From an uncultured Oscillospiraceae bacterium (GTDB lineage Bacteria; Bacillota; Clostridia; Oscillospirales; Oscillospiraceae): a stretch of DNA of 53,891 bases. The translations under genes and the position numbers were made by a program. The notes below the pieces were generated by a model. The model was not told where the DNA came from. It searched no databases and worked only from the letters and a program-made list of their open reading frames with translations. The stretch is taken from contig CAKTRJ010000015.1 of the NCBI GenBank assembly GCA_934597345.1, positions 1 through 53,891 on the forward strand. The letters run 5' to 3'. This document shows, one piece after another, positions 6,594 through 13,768 of the stretch (position 1 is its first letter; each line of letters opens with the position of its first letter).

Positions 6594-6688
6594 GGTGATG
6601 TTCCTTTCCGGGCGTTGCCCGAAAGGGGCCGCGCCCTCCCGTGATGTTAGATTTTGAGGTTGATTTTGAATTTAAAAATCGGAAACAA

Positions 6689-6720
6689 AAAAACCGCCAC
6701 CGGGAAGGTGACGGTTTTCG
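6689..6720 (-). terminator. Hairpin with T-tract upstream of the recombinase gene
   Basis: On the minus strand CCGTCACC/GGTGGCGG followed by TTTTTTTG, nested in an outer TCGGAAAC/GTTTCCGA stem (6679-6731). It lies between the candidate promoter at 6737-6765 and the recombinase start, so it may attenuate recombinase transcription. Its stem resembles the shared hairpins of the toxin modules, so it may instead be a remnant of one. Confidence 0.6.
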
Positions 6721-6736
6721 ACGGTTTCCGACATGT

Positions 6737-6765
6737 ATCATTATGGATTTCGCGCCGGTTGTCAA
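6737..6765 (-). promoter_or_regulatory. Candidate promoter of the recombinase
   Basis: TTGACA (6760-6765) with a weak AATGAT at 17 bp spacing (6737-6742). Any transcript would meet the hairpin at 6689-6720 almost at once. Confidence 0.4.
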
Positions 6766-6796
6766 GTGGGGAGCAGGGTCAACGCCTCCCTTGTGC

Positions 6797-6907
6797 TTCA
6801 CCCCTTGGCTCCCCTTGTAAGGGGAGCTGTCGAGCGTAAGCGAGACTGAGAGGTTGACCGGTTTACGACAATCCTTTCGTGGGGCGGACAGAGTCGTCCG
6901 CCCCTAC
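6797..6907. repeat. Palindromic repeat fragments (families A and B)
   Basis: A partial family A unit (GGCTCCCCTTGTAAGGGGAGC, GTCGAGCGTAAGCGAGAC) is followed by a family B palindrome at 6879-6907 (GTGGGGCGGAC...GTCCGCCCCTAC). The rest of the gap 6766-7007 holds no gene that I can support. Confidence 0.65.
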
Positions 6908-7007
6908 AAGATTACCGGGCACCGTTGCCCCCATTTCCCCGTGTCCGCCCACCGGTAACAAAAAATCTGCAAATAGTTACACTTTGGATACAATTCCCAG
7001 CAAGCCC

Positions 7008-7035
7008 TTGACGGCTGGAAAAATTATGCTATACT
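7008..7035 (+). promoter_or_regulatory. Promoter of surface gene 3
   Basis: TTGACG (7008-7013), 16 bp, TATACT (7030-7035). Unlike genes 1, 2 and 4, this promoter lies outside the shared leader, which here is only about 44 bp (7053-7096). Confidence 0.7.
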
Positions 7036-7096
7036 GGCAACTGTAAAAACGATAAACAACGTTTTTGCGAAAAAATTTTTTTGGAGGAAAAAGAAC

Positions 7097-8071
7097 ATGA
7101 AGAAAATTGTTGCTCTGGTTCTGAGCCTGGTTATGGCTCTGAGCCTGTGCACTGTTGCCTTCGGTCTGGATTACATCCAGGGCAACAAGATGTACAATGC
7201 TGATGCTACTAGCGGCAAGGTCAACTATGATGCCAATTCTATGGGCTATTGGGCTGGCGATGTCAAGTATACCAAGCCCGTGCAGAACGCTGATGGTTCC
7301 GGCTATATTGGCTACTATCAGGTTAAGGACGCTAACGGCAACCTGTCCACCGAGTGCTACGTCCCCTGCAACCTTGGCGATGCCAACACCATCTGGGCCG
7401 TGAATGCTGACAAGAGCTTCCTGACCTACGTCCGTTATACCGATTCTCTGTACTATGAGGGTACTGCTTCTGCCGTTTCCAAGAACGATGGTCCCGCTGA
7501 CTGCACCACCACTCACTACCTGTCCGATGGTTACCTGTTCAAGGGTGACTTCTATGTTGATGCCGACAAGGCTTCCGGCAATCCTGTGAACCTGCTGGTT
7601 AACGGCAAGCTGGTCAAGGCTGTCAATGTCAGCAACAACGAGAACTTTGTTGTTTGGGCTTCCCATGTCCTGCTGAAGGGCACCAAGAACGACAAGACCG
7701 GTTGGTATGAGTGCAAGTGCGCCATCTGCGGCGGCACCTTTGCTTGCACCAATGATATGGGCGTTCTGAAGACCAATGCCATCAAGGAAGGCGATACCTT
7801 CTCTTACTACACTGCTGATGCTTCCAAGGTTATCACCGAGCAGAAGGCCGCTGGCAAGTACAGCCTGCCCGTTGGCACTCCTCTGGCTGACAACTACACT
7901 TGGTGCTGGACTCTGACCGCTGGTTCCACCGACAACAAGAAGGATGACACCAAGAAGCCCGGTGTTGACTCCGCTAAGACCTTCGACGCTGGTATCGCCA
8001 TGTACGTTGGCATGAGCCTGCTGTCCGTCGCCGGTTCCGCTGTCGTGATCGGCAAGAAGAAGGAGTTCTAA
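7097..8071 (+). CDS. Variable surface protein paralog 3
   Basis: 324-residue secreted protein. Signal peptide MKKIVALVLSLVMALSLC, then LDYIQGNK, ADGSGYIGYY, HYLSDGYLFKGDFYVD, NLLVNGKLVKAVNV, VVWASHVLLKGTKN and the cysteine cluster CKCAICGGTFACTND. The tail DSAKTFDAG plus hydrophobic segment and KKKEF is identical to paralog 1. Its last ~55 codons and about 200 bp of downstream DNA are nearly identical to those of gene 1, giving a direct repeat between 3180-3600 and 7900-8290. Convergent with paralog 4. Codons biased as in gene 1. Function unknown; surface exposure inferred. Confidence 0.85.
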   Translation: MKKIVALVLSLVMALSLCTVAFGLDYIQGNKMYNADATSGKVNYDANSMGYWAGDVKYTKPVQNADGSGYIGYYQVKDANGNLSTECYVPCNLGDANTIWAVNADKSFLTYVRYTDSLYYEGTASAVSKNDGPADCTTTHYLSDGYLFKGDFYVDADKASGNPVNLLVNGKLVKAVNVSNNENFVVWASHVLLKGTKNDKTGWYECKCAICGGTFACTNDMGVLKTNAIKEGDTFSYYTADASKVITEQKAAGKYSLPVGTPLADNYTWCWTLTAGSTDNKKDDTKKPGVDSAKTFDAGIAMYVGMSLLSVAGSAVVIGKKKEF

Positions 8072-8094
8072 TTAGAACTTTGTTCTAACCTGAT

Positions 8095-8128
8095 AAAAAG
8101 AGACGTCCGTGAGGGCGTCTCTTTTTTG
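8095..8128 (+). terminator. Terminator of surface gene 3
   Basis: Same hairpin as 3376-3409, after the stop codon. Confidence 0.9.
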
Positions 8129-8153
8129 CGTGGGTATAGGGATTGCACAAAAA

Positions 8154-8274
8154 GGCTCCCCTGTGTAAGGGGAGCTGTCGAGCGTATGCGAGACTGAGGG
8201 GTTGTCCGGATGGCTGTCCGAATTACGACAATCCCTCCGGCGCTGCGCGCCACCTCCCTTTACACAAGGGAGGC
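8154..8274. repeat. Palindromic repeat (family A)
   Basis: Copy of the unit at 3436-3588 without the internal GCCCCAGTGTGCGCACTGGGG palindrome. The family members are therefore modular. Confidence 0.75.
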
Positions 8275-8289
8275 TTGAAATATGCGCAC

Positions 8290-8317
8290 TTGACAACGAC
8301 CGAAAATCGGGTATAAT
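8290..8317 (+). promoter_or_regulatory. Promoter of antisense RNA C
   Basis: TTGACA (8290-8295), 16 bp, TATAAT (8312-8317). Confidence 0.75.
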
Positions 8318-8323
8318 AAGCAT

Positions 8324-8417
8324 AGAGAAAGACGCTGCGACAAGCGGTTGATCTCTTTTCAGCTTAGATTTCTATGTAATAGAAAACCGTCACTTGCCAG
8401 AGTGGCGGTTTTCGCGT
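8324..8417 (+). ncRNA. Candidate type I antitoxin RNA C
   Basis: Predicted RNA from about 8324 to the hairpin at 8382-8413, arranged as RNA B. The stretch between promoter and hairpin differs from B only around 8355-8381. Confidence 0.5.
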
Positions 8418-8470
8418 TTCTTGATCATGATCGTAACCGTAAAGTCACCGATATGAAAAGTAATACGCAT
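8390..8470 (-). CDS. Candidate type I toxin peptide C (26 aa)
   Basis: Same 26-residue peptide as at 4020-4100, with the same Shine-Dalgarno and the same sequestering leader. Promoter TTGACA (8556-8561), 17 bp, TACAAT (8533-8538). The module is a duplicate of B, carried with the surface-gene pair. Confidence 0.55.
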   Translation of the reverse strand: MRITFHIGDFTVTIMIKKRENRHSGK

Positions 8471-8532
8471 ATGTCCACCCCCTTTCACAAGGGAGTAGAT
8501 CAACCGCCTGCCGTTGTGCAGCGTCTAATACA

Positions 8533-8561
8533 ATTGTACCATAGGATCAGGCGGTTGTCAA
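8533..8561 (-). promoter_or_regulatory. Promoter of toxin mRNA C
   Basis: TTGACA (8556-8561), 17 bp, TACAAT (8533-8538), reading left. Confidence 0.75.
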
Positions 8562-8597
8562 TCGCTGCACCAGCCAAAGCCTCCCTTGTGCTTCGGC

Positions 8598-8747
8598 CCT
8601 TGGCTCCCCTGTGTAAGGGGAGCTGGCACGGCGCAAGCCGTGACTGAGGGGTTGTCCGGTTTACGACAATCCCTCCGGCGCTTTGCGCCACCTCAGCTGT
8701 GCACGCCCCAGTGTGCGCACTGGGGTGCCTTTACACAAGGGAGGCTT
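8598..8747. repeat. Palindromic repeat (family A)
   Basis: Contains GGCTCCCCTGTGTAAGGGGAGC, GGCACGGCGCAAGCCGTGAC, the internal GCCCCAGTGTGCGCACTGGGG palindrome and CCTTTACACAAGGGAGGC. It sits between toxin module C and the gene 4 terminator. Confidence 0.75.
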
Positions 8748-8781
8748 TGGGTGCGCAGTTCTCTTAACATCTTCCCCACGC

Positions 8782-8815
8782 AAAAAAGAGACGCCCTCAC
8801 GGACGTCTCTTTTTT
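8782..8815 (-). terminator. Terminator of surface gene 4
   Basis: AAAAAAGAGACGCC.../GGACGTCTCTTTTTT hairpin after the stop codon, nearly the same as at 4253-4286. Confidence 0.85.
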
Positions 8816-8838
8816 AATCAATCAGAACAAAGTTCTAA

Positions 8839-9798
8839 TTAGAACTCCTTCTTCTTGCCGATCACGACAGCGGAACCGGCGACGGACAGCAGGCTCATGC
8901 CAACGTACATGGCGATACCAGCGTCGAAGGTCTTAGCGGAGCCAACACCGGGCTTGGTTTCAGCGGGCTTGGTTTCAGTGCCAGCAGAAATCTGCCAAGC
9001 CCAAGCGTTGGTGCCGGCCAGATCGGTGCCAACAGGCAGGCTGTACTTGCCAGCAGCCTTGTTCTCGGCGATGACGTTCTTGGCATTGCGAGTGCTGTAG
9101 TAGAAGGTGTCGCCTTCCTTGATGGAGTTGTTCTTCAGAACGTCCATAGAATCGGTATAAGCAAAGGTGCCGCCGCAGATGGCGCACTTGGTCTCATACC
9201 AGCCGGTCTTAACGTTCTTGGTGCCCTTCAGCAGGACGTGGGAAGCCCAAACGACCATGGCGTCGTCATCGGTGGCTTTACCAGCAACAATGATCTTGCC
9301 ATTGACCAGCAGGTTCTTCTGAGTAGCATTGTCCTTGGTGTAGCCCTTGACATAGAAGTCACCGTTCATCAGGTAACCGTCAACGACATAATGAGTGGTG
9401 GTGCAGTCAGCAGGACCCTTGTTGGCGTCCACAGCGGTAGCAACAGCGTCATAGTAGATATAATCCTTGATGTTAACACCGTAGTAAACATGGACATAGG
9501 TGGTGAAGCTGTTGTTGGTGTTCACAGCATGAGTAGCATCAGCCTTCTCGCAGGGAACATAGTAATGCACAACATCATTGAACGTACCAGTGTAGTACTC
9601 GATCTCGCCGCTGCCGTTAGCGTTCTTGACAGCATCAACCTTCTTCACGGTGCCCAGATACTTGTCATAATCAACAGTACCCAGAGTCTTGTCCTTCAGC
9701 TCATACAGACCATTTTCGATGTAGTCCACACCGAAGGCAACGGTGGCCAGGCTCAGAGCCATAACCAGGCTCAGAACCAGAGCAACAATTTTCTTCAT
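8839..9798 (-). CDS. Variable surface protein paralog 4
   Basis: 319-residue secreted protein. Signal peptide MKKIVALVLSLVMALSLATVAF shared with paralog 1, then DYIENG, NANGSGEIEYY, FVPC-like YYVPCEKADATHAVNTNNSF, HYVVDGYLMNGDFYVKG, NLLVNGKIIV, VVWASHVLLKGTKN and CAICGGTFAYTDS. One cysteine of the paralog 1 cluster (ACTN) is Tyr here. The tail SAKTFDAG, hydrophobic segment and KKKEF is conserved. Its 5' module is the third long inverted copy (9748-9943). Convergent with paralog 3. Function unknown. Confidence 0.85.
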   Translation of the reverse strand: MKKIVALVLSLVMALSLATVAFGVDYIENGLYELKDKTLGTVDYDKYLGTVKKVDAVKNANGSGEIEYYTGTFNDVVHYYVPCEKADATHAVNTNNSFTTYVHVYYGVNIKDYIYYDAVATAVDANKGPADCTTTHYVVDGYLMNGDFYVKGYTKDNATQKNLLVNGKIIVAGKATDDDAMVVWASHVLLKGTKNVKTGWYETKCAICGGTFAYTDSMDVLKNNSIKEGDTFYYSTRNAKNVIAENKAAGKYSLPVGTDLAGTNAWAWQISAGTETKPAETKPGVGSAKTFDAGIAMYVGMSLLSVAGSAVVIGKKKEF

Positions 9799-9943
9799 GT
9801 TCTTTTTCCTCCAAAAAAATTTTTTCGCAAAAACGTTGTTTAAGCTTCATTTTCGCGAAAACCCTGTGATACCAACGCTTTGCGGCACCCCTTTGTTACT
9901 TACCTGTATCTTACTTGTTACTAACGCAAGCGGCAAAAATTTA
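9748..9943 (-). repeat. Conserved 5' module of surface gene 4, copy 3
   Basis: Same leader, candidate promoter and signal-peptide codons as 2231-2425 and 5345-5540. The variable 4-bp spot is GTGC (plus strand 9885-9888). Outside this module (9944 on) the sequence is unrelated to that beside copy 2. Confidence 0.85.
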
Positions 9944-9968
9944 TGCTTTTTTTTGGGGGTGCCGGTTT

Positions 9969-10099
9969 GTAGGGGCGGACGACTCTGTCCGCCCCACGAT
10001 GACAGAAAAATTCCCAAACAACCCCTCAGTCTCGCTTACGCTCGACAGCTCCCCTTACACAGGGGAGCCAAGGGCGGGCAAAGTCGTCCGCCCCTACAG
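9969..10099. repeat. Cluster of palindromic repeats (families B and A)
   Basis: Family B palindrome at 9969-9995 (GTAGGGGCGGAC...GTCCGCCCC), a reverse-oriented family A fragment at 10022-10072 (CAGTCTCGCTTACGCTCGAC, GCTCCCCTTACACAGGGGAGC), then a second partial family B unit (GTCGTCCGCCCCTAC). No gene seen in 9944-10138. Confidence 0.65.
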
Positions 10100-10138
10100 A
10101 GCACAGGGGAGCCTTTTGTGCAATCCCTATACATACAC

Positions 10139-10176
10139 AAAAAAGAGACGCTCTTGCGAGCGTCTCTTTCTTTTTG
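10139..10176 (-). terminator. Terminator of surface gene 5
   Basis: AAAAAAGAGACGCTC/GAGCGTCTCTTTCTTTTT hairpin. The stem resembles those of genes 1-4 but the sequence around it has diverged. Confidence 0.8.
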
Positions 10177-10218
10177 GATTCAAAAGAACTCTAACTCAGA
10201 ACTTCACGCAGAAGCTTC

Positions 10219-11181
10219 TCAAAACTCCTTCTTCTTGCCGATGACCACGGCGCCGCCGGCCACGGACAGCAGGCTCAGGCCAACATACATGGCGATACCG
10301 GCGTCAAAGGTCTTAGGGGAATCCACGCTGGGCTTGGTGGTATCGGTGGTGGAGGCCGCCTTCAGCGTCCAGCACCAGGTGTAATCGTCAGCCAGCTCCG
10401 TACCAACGGCCAGGCTGTACTTACCGGCGGCCTTCTGCTCGGTGATGACCAGAGAAGCAGCCTCGGTATCGTACTTGAAGGTATCCGCCTCCTTGATGGC
10501 GTTGTTCTTCAGCACCATCATATCGTTGGTGCAAGCGAAGGTGGCGCCGCAGATGGCGCACTTGGCCTCGTACCAGCCGGTCTTGGCGTTCTTCACGCCC
10601 TTCAGCAGCACATGGGAAGCCCACACGACCTTGCTGGAGTCAGAAGAAACGTTCACGGTCTTGACGACCTTGCCGTTGACCAGCAGGTTGGCATTGCCGT
10701 CGGCGTCCTTCACATAGAAGCTGCCGTTGAACAGATAGCCGTCGACCTTGAAGTGATCGACATTGCAGGAGGCAAAGGCGTCGGTCTTGCCCTGCACCTT
10801 GGCCTCGCCGGCATACTTGATGTCGTTCAGGTCGGTGGACAGGCGCACATAGGTGGTGAAGCTGTTGTTGGTGTTCACGGCGTGGGTGGCATCCTCCTTC
10901 TCGCAGGGGATGAAGATATGGGCGGAGTCAATGGCCCAGCCATTCTTACCCTCGGCGCCGTCGGCATACACATAGTAGCCCACGGAGCCGCTGCCATCGG
11001 CGTTGACGACCGCGTCCACATACTTCACGGGCGCATAGGCCTCGCTGGTGCCGTAGATCACGCTGCCGTCAGCCTTGATGTTCCAGACATTGTTGCCCTG
11101 GATATAATCCAGGCCAAACGCAACCGCGGCCAGGCTCAGGGCCATGACCATGCTCAAAACCAGAGCAACGATTTTTTTCAT
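10219..11181 (-). CDS. Variable surface protein paralog 5
   Basis: 320 residues from the ATG preceded by TTTGGAGGAAATAAAC; an in-frame upstream start at 11241 has no such site. Signal peptide MKKIVALVLSMVMALSLAAV. The mature part is very close to paralog 1 (DYIQGNN, YAPVKYVD, ADGSGSVGYY, DHFKVDGYLF, NLLVNGKVVKTVNV, CAICGATFACTND). The tail is DSPKTFDAG, hydrophobic segment, KKKEF; SPKTFD is the best match in the family to an [NS]PKTGD sorting motif. It lacks the long 5' module and has its own promoter. Its codons are GC-rich like the chromosomal genes. It may be the stable founder copy (inference). Confidence 0.85.
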   Translation of the reverse strand: MKKIVALVLSMVMALSLAAVAFGLDYIQGNNVWNIKADGSVIYGTSEAYAPVKYVDAVVNADGSGSVGYYVYADGAEGKNGWAIDSAHIFIPCEKEDATHAVNTNNSFTTYVRLSTDLNDIKYAGEAKVQGKTDAFASCNVDHFKVDGYLFNGSFYVKDADGNANLLVNGKVVKTVNVSSDSSKVVWASHVLLKGVKNAKTGWYEAKCAICGATFACTNDMMVLKNNAIKEADTFKYDTEAASLVITEQKAAGKYSLAVGTELADDYTWCWTLKAASTTDTTKPSVDSPKTFDAGIAMYVGLSLLSVAGGAVVIGKKKEF

Positions 11182-11230
11182 GTTTATTTCCTCCAAAGTG
11201 ATTTTGTGAGGAGCGCTCATCACGGTTGTG

Positions 11231-11259
11231 AGTATAAACATAAAAATTCATCGCGTCAA
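11231..11259 (-). promoter_or_regulatory. Promoter of surface gene 5
   Basis: TTGACG (11254-11259), 17 bp, TATACT (11231-11236). The boxes are the same as those of the gene 3 promoter. The rest of 11260-11356 is AT-rich and featureless to me. Confidence 0.75.
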
Positions 11260-11356
11260 TGATTTTCCCGTTTTTGTATCCGTCTTGTAATCGTTTTTAA
11301 TCGTTTTGTCTCTGTATTATGGACAATTTTGGATATTCATCCATTTGTTGGAGCGC

Positions 11357-11998
11357 TTATCCATTTACTGCCAGCAGTTCTGCGGCGGTATCCACGATGG
11401 TCTCCGCTCCGGCGGCGGCCAGCGCTTCACGGCCCCGGAAGCCCCAGCTGACGGCGATCAGCGGCAGGCCCGCGTTCCGGGCGGTCTGTACGTCCACCTC
11501 GCTGTCACCCACATAGACGGCGGCGTCCTTCTCCGCGCCCAGGGCCGTCAGGGCATGGAACACCATGTCCGGGGCAGGCTTGCGGGGCGTCTCGGGGCTT
11601 TCTCCGAAGGTGGGGACGCCGGGGAAAAACCGCTCTGCCAGCTCACAGGCGGCCGTGTGGGGCTTGTTGGACACGATGGCTATCTGACACCCCCGCTGCC
11701 GCAAAGCCACCAGAAGGGCCGTTATACCGGGATAGGGACGGGTCTCCACGCAGGTGTGGGCCTGATACCACGATTTATAGTCCCGCATGATATCGGAAAA
11801 GCCGGGGGTGGCCTCCCCTTCCGGCAGCATGGCGGCCATCAGCTTCACCGCGCCGTTGCCAAGGCCGCGGCGCACCTCCTCGCGGGTGCGGGCGGGATAG
11901 CCGTACTGTGCCAGCGTATGATTGACGGCGGCGGTCAGGTCATCCAGCGTGTCCAGCAGCGTGCCGTCCATGTCGAATAAATAGGTCTTATATGTCAT
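11357..11998 (-). CDS. HAD-family hydrolase, phosphoglycolate phosphatase-like
   Basis: 213-residue cytoplasmic phosphatase. Motif I is FDMDGTLLDT, the motif II serine lies in IVSNKP, Lys in RKPAPD, and motif III is VYVGDSEVDVQTA. A helical cap lies between motifs I and II. The layout matches the Gph/PGP subgroup that removes phosphate from 2-phosphoglycolate, but HAD specificity cannot be read safely from motifs. Start supported by AGGAGG before ATG. Transcribed alone. Confidence 0.88.
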   Translation of the reverse strand: MTYKTYLFDMDGTLLDTLDDLTAAVNHTLAQYGYPARTREEVRRGLGNGAVKLMAAMLPEGEATPGFSDIMRDYKSWYQAHTCVETRPYPGITALLVALRQRGCQIAIVSNKPHTAACELAERFFPGVPTFGESPETPRKPAPDMVFHALTALGAEKDAAVYVGDSEVDVQTARNAGLPLIAVSWGFRGREALAAAGAETIVDTAAELLAVNG

Positions 11999-12062
11999 CG
12001 GTCATTCCTCCTGTATCAGCTTTCGCCCGATGATATCACAATCGCCAGCGGATTGCAAGCAA

Positions 12063-12098
12063 AACCCGGCCCGCGTCTTTGCGACGCGGGCCGGGGCG
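12063..12098 (-). terminator. Terminator of the APC permease gene
   Basis: Very stable hairpin CCCGGCCCGCGTC / GACGCGGGCCGGG. On the minus strand it is followed by GTTTTGC. Confidence 0.7.
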
Positions 12099-12123
12099 AA
12101 ATATTGGGGTCAGGAATCGTCAG

Positions 12124-13461
12124 TTACGCTTTCTTGCCGCCTTTGAAGAAGGCACCGATGATCTCGATGACCACGAACACGATCAGGTAATAGACCACGT
12201 TCATCCGGTGGGAGTAGATGGCGGCGAACACCATGAACAGGGAGCACAGGATGGCCAGGACGGGCAGCACATTACCCTGGAAACCGGTCATATCCTTGCG
12301 CTTCAGCAGGGCGATGTAGATGGGGATGTAGATGGCGTACAGGGTGATGATGGGCAGCTCGGAGGAGTCGAACTTGAAGGGGCCGAAGCCTTCCATGATG
12401 GCTCCGCCATAGAAGTACAGCAGCCACAGGGAGCTGACCAGCAGACCGAACACGGCGGAGTTGTTGGCCATGTTGGTGTTGGGGTCGACGTTCTTGAACA
12501 TCTTCAGCTTGGGGCTGTCGCTCTCGGTAGCCAGGTCGAACAGACCGCGGGTGACCGCCATGGTCAGGCCGTTGCAGGTACCCCAGCAGGAGATGACGAC
12601 GAACACGAAGATGGCAGCGCCGCCGATCTGGCCGAAGATATTCTGGAAGGCGATCTTGGCACCGGCCTCGCCGCCGGCCATCATGACCTCGGACTCCACA
12701 GCGCCAGCCAGACCGACGTAGTAGATGACGTACACGATGGCAACGATCAGGGTGCCGATCAGCAGGGCGCGGGGCATATTCTTCTTGGAATCCTTCAGCT
12801 CGGTGCCGATGGAGGTGGCGCAGATCCAGCCCTCGAAGGCGAAAGCCAGGGACACGATGGCGCCGAACAGGCCCTCGGTGAAGGGCATCTCGGTAACGAC
12901 GTTGGAGAAGTTGAACTCGGTCATGCCGTTGGTCAGGCCCACGATGGTACCCACAACGGCCATCAGCAGCAGGGGGATCAGCTTGATCACGGTGGTGGCG
13001 ATGGCGAACTTACCGGCCAGCTTGGGAGCCAGAGCGTTCATGGTATAGGTGACGATCATGAACACACCGGCCAGCATCATGGTGCGGCCGCCGACCACGG
13101 CGTCGTCCCAGCCCATCAGCACGCCGAAGTAACGGGCGGGCAGCCAGCTCAGCACGGACACCAGGGAGGGATAATAGATCACAGCCATGAACCAGCCAAC
13201 ATAGTAGCTGTAGGTCTTGCCGCAGGAGGCGGCAGCATAGCCCACCAGGCCCTCGACGCCCTCATGGCTCTGTGCCACGGCGCCGAAAGTGCAGGCGCTG
13301 ATGATCATGACAACGCCCATGATGATGAACGCCAGAATACCGACAGTCAGATTGCCGCCGGTCTTGGTCAGGACGGCTTCGGCCTTAAAAAAGATGCCGG
13401 AACCGATGACAGTGCCCACCACCAGTGCGATGGCTACGGGCAGGGTATACCGTTTTTCCAT
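12124..13461 (-). CDS. APC-superfamily amino acid permease
   Basis: 445-residue integral membrane protein with about 12 hydrophobic segments. The first helix carries VVGTVIGSGIFF, the glycine-rich substrate-binding signature of APC transporters. FAFEGWICATSIGTELKDSKKNMPRALLIG marks helix 6 and the following loop. It probably moves an amino acid, by proton symport or exchange; substrate unknown. Ends with KKA. Monocistronic, with its own promoter and terminator. Confidence 0.9.
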   Translation of the reverse strand: MEKRYTLPVAIALVVGTVIGSGIFFKAEAVLTKTGGNLTVGILAFIIMGVVMIISACTFGAVAQSHEGVEGLVGYAAASCGKTYSYYVGWFMAVIYYPSLVSVLSWLPARYFGVLMGWDDAVVGGRTMMLAGVFMIVTYTMNALAPKLAGKFAIATTVIKLIPLLLMAVVGTIVGLTNGMTEFNFSNVVTEMPFTEGLFGAIVSLAFAFEGWICATSIGTELKDSKKNMPRALLIGTLIVAIVYVIYYVGLAGAVESEVMMAGGEAGAKIAFQNIFGQIGGAAIFVFVVISCWGTCNGLTMAVTRGLFDLATESDSPKLKMFKNVDPNTNMANNSAVFGLLVSSLWLLYFYGGAIMEGFGPFKFDSSELPIITLYAIYIPIYIALLKRKDMTGFQGNVLPVLAILCSLFMVFAAIYSHRMNVVYYLIVFVVIEIIGAFFKGGKKA

Positions 13462-13535
13462 AGTGATTTCTTTCCTTTCTCACTTTCCTAAACATGGTGG
13501 ACAGTTTGTCATTCTTTTAACGATCCACACTTGAG

Positions 13536-13564
13536 AGTATACTATGTATCTCCGCCGGTTTCAA
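13536..13564 (-). promoter_or_regulatory. Promoter of the APC permease gene
   Basis: TTGAAA (13559-13564), 17 bp, TATACT (13536-13541). The remaining part of 13565-13735 is AT-rich intergenic DNA without a gene that I can support. Confidence 0.7.
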
Positions 13565-13735
13565 GCACTTTTTCTGCTTTTAGCAGAGAAATTCACCGAA
13601 TCATTTTGTCTATTTTGAACATATTTTATGATTTTCCATATTTGTGCACTTTTCTTTTTAAGAAATTTTACTGCGTAGTTTTTGCCATTTTTCGCATTTT
13701 CTTCATAATCCATCGGTTTATTTTTTCCCATAAAG

Positions 13736-13768
13736 AAAAATCTCCTCTGTCAGGAGGAGATTTTCACA
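13736..13768 (-). terminator. Terminator overlapping the EamA stop codon
   Basis: Hairpin GAAAATCTCCTCC/GGAGGAGATTTTTC. The stop codon of the EamA gene lies in the stem. Confidence 0.75.

Noticed and set aside
5518..6801. Open frame of ~430 codons on the minus strand across the recombinase
   Set aside because: It is a different frame from the recombinase, which has the full catalytic set. Its translation is low-complexity Arg/Gly/Ala.
3436..8747. Possible CRISPR array from repeated palindromes
   Set aside because: Repeats are long, irregularly spaced and separated by genes. There are no regular spacers and no cas genes.
12079..13491. Plus-strand frame of ~470 codons opposite the permease
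   Set aside because: It is rich in His/Gly/Asp/Gln and antisense to a clear membrane transporter.
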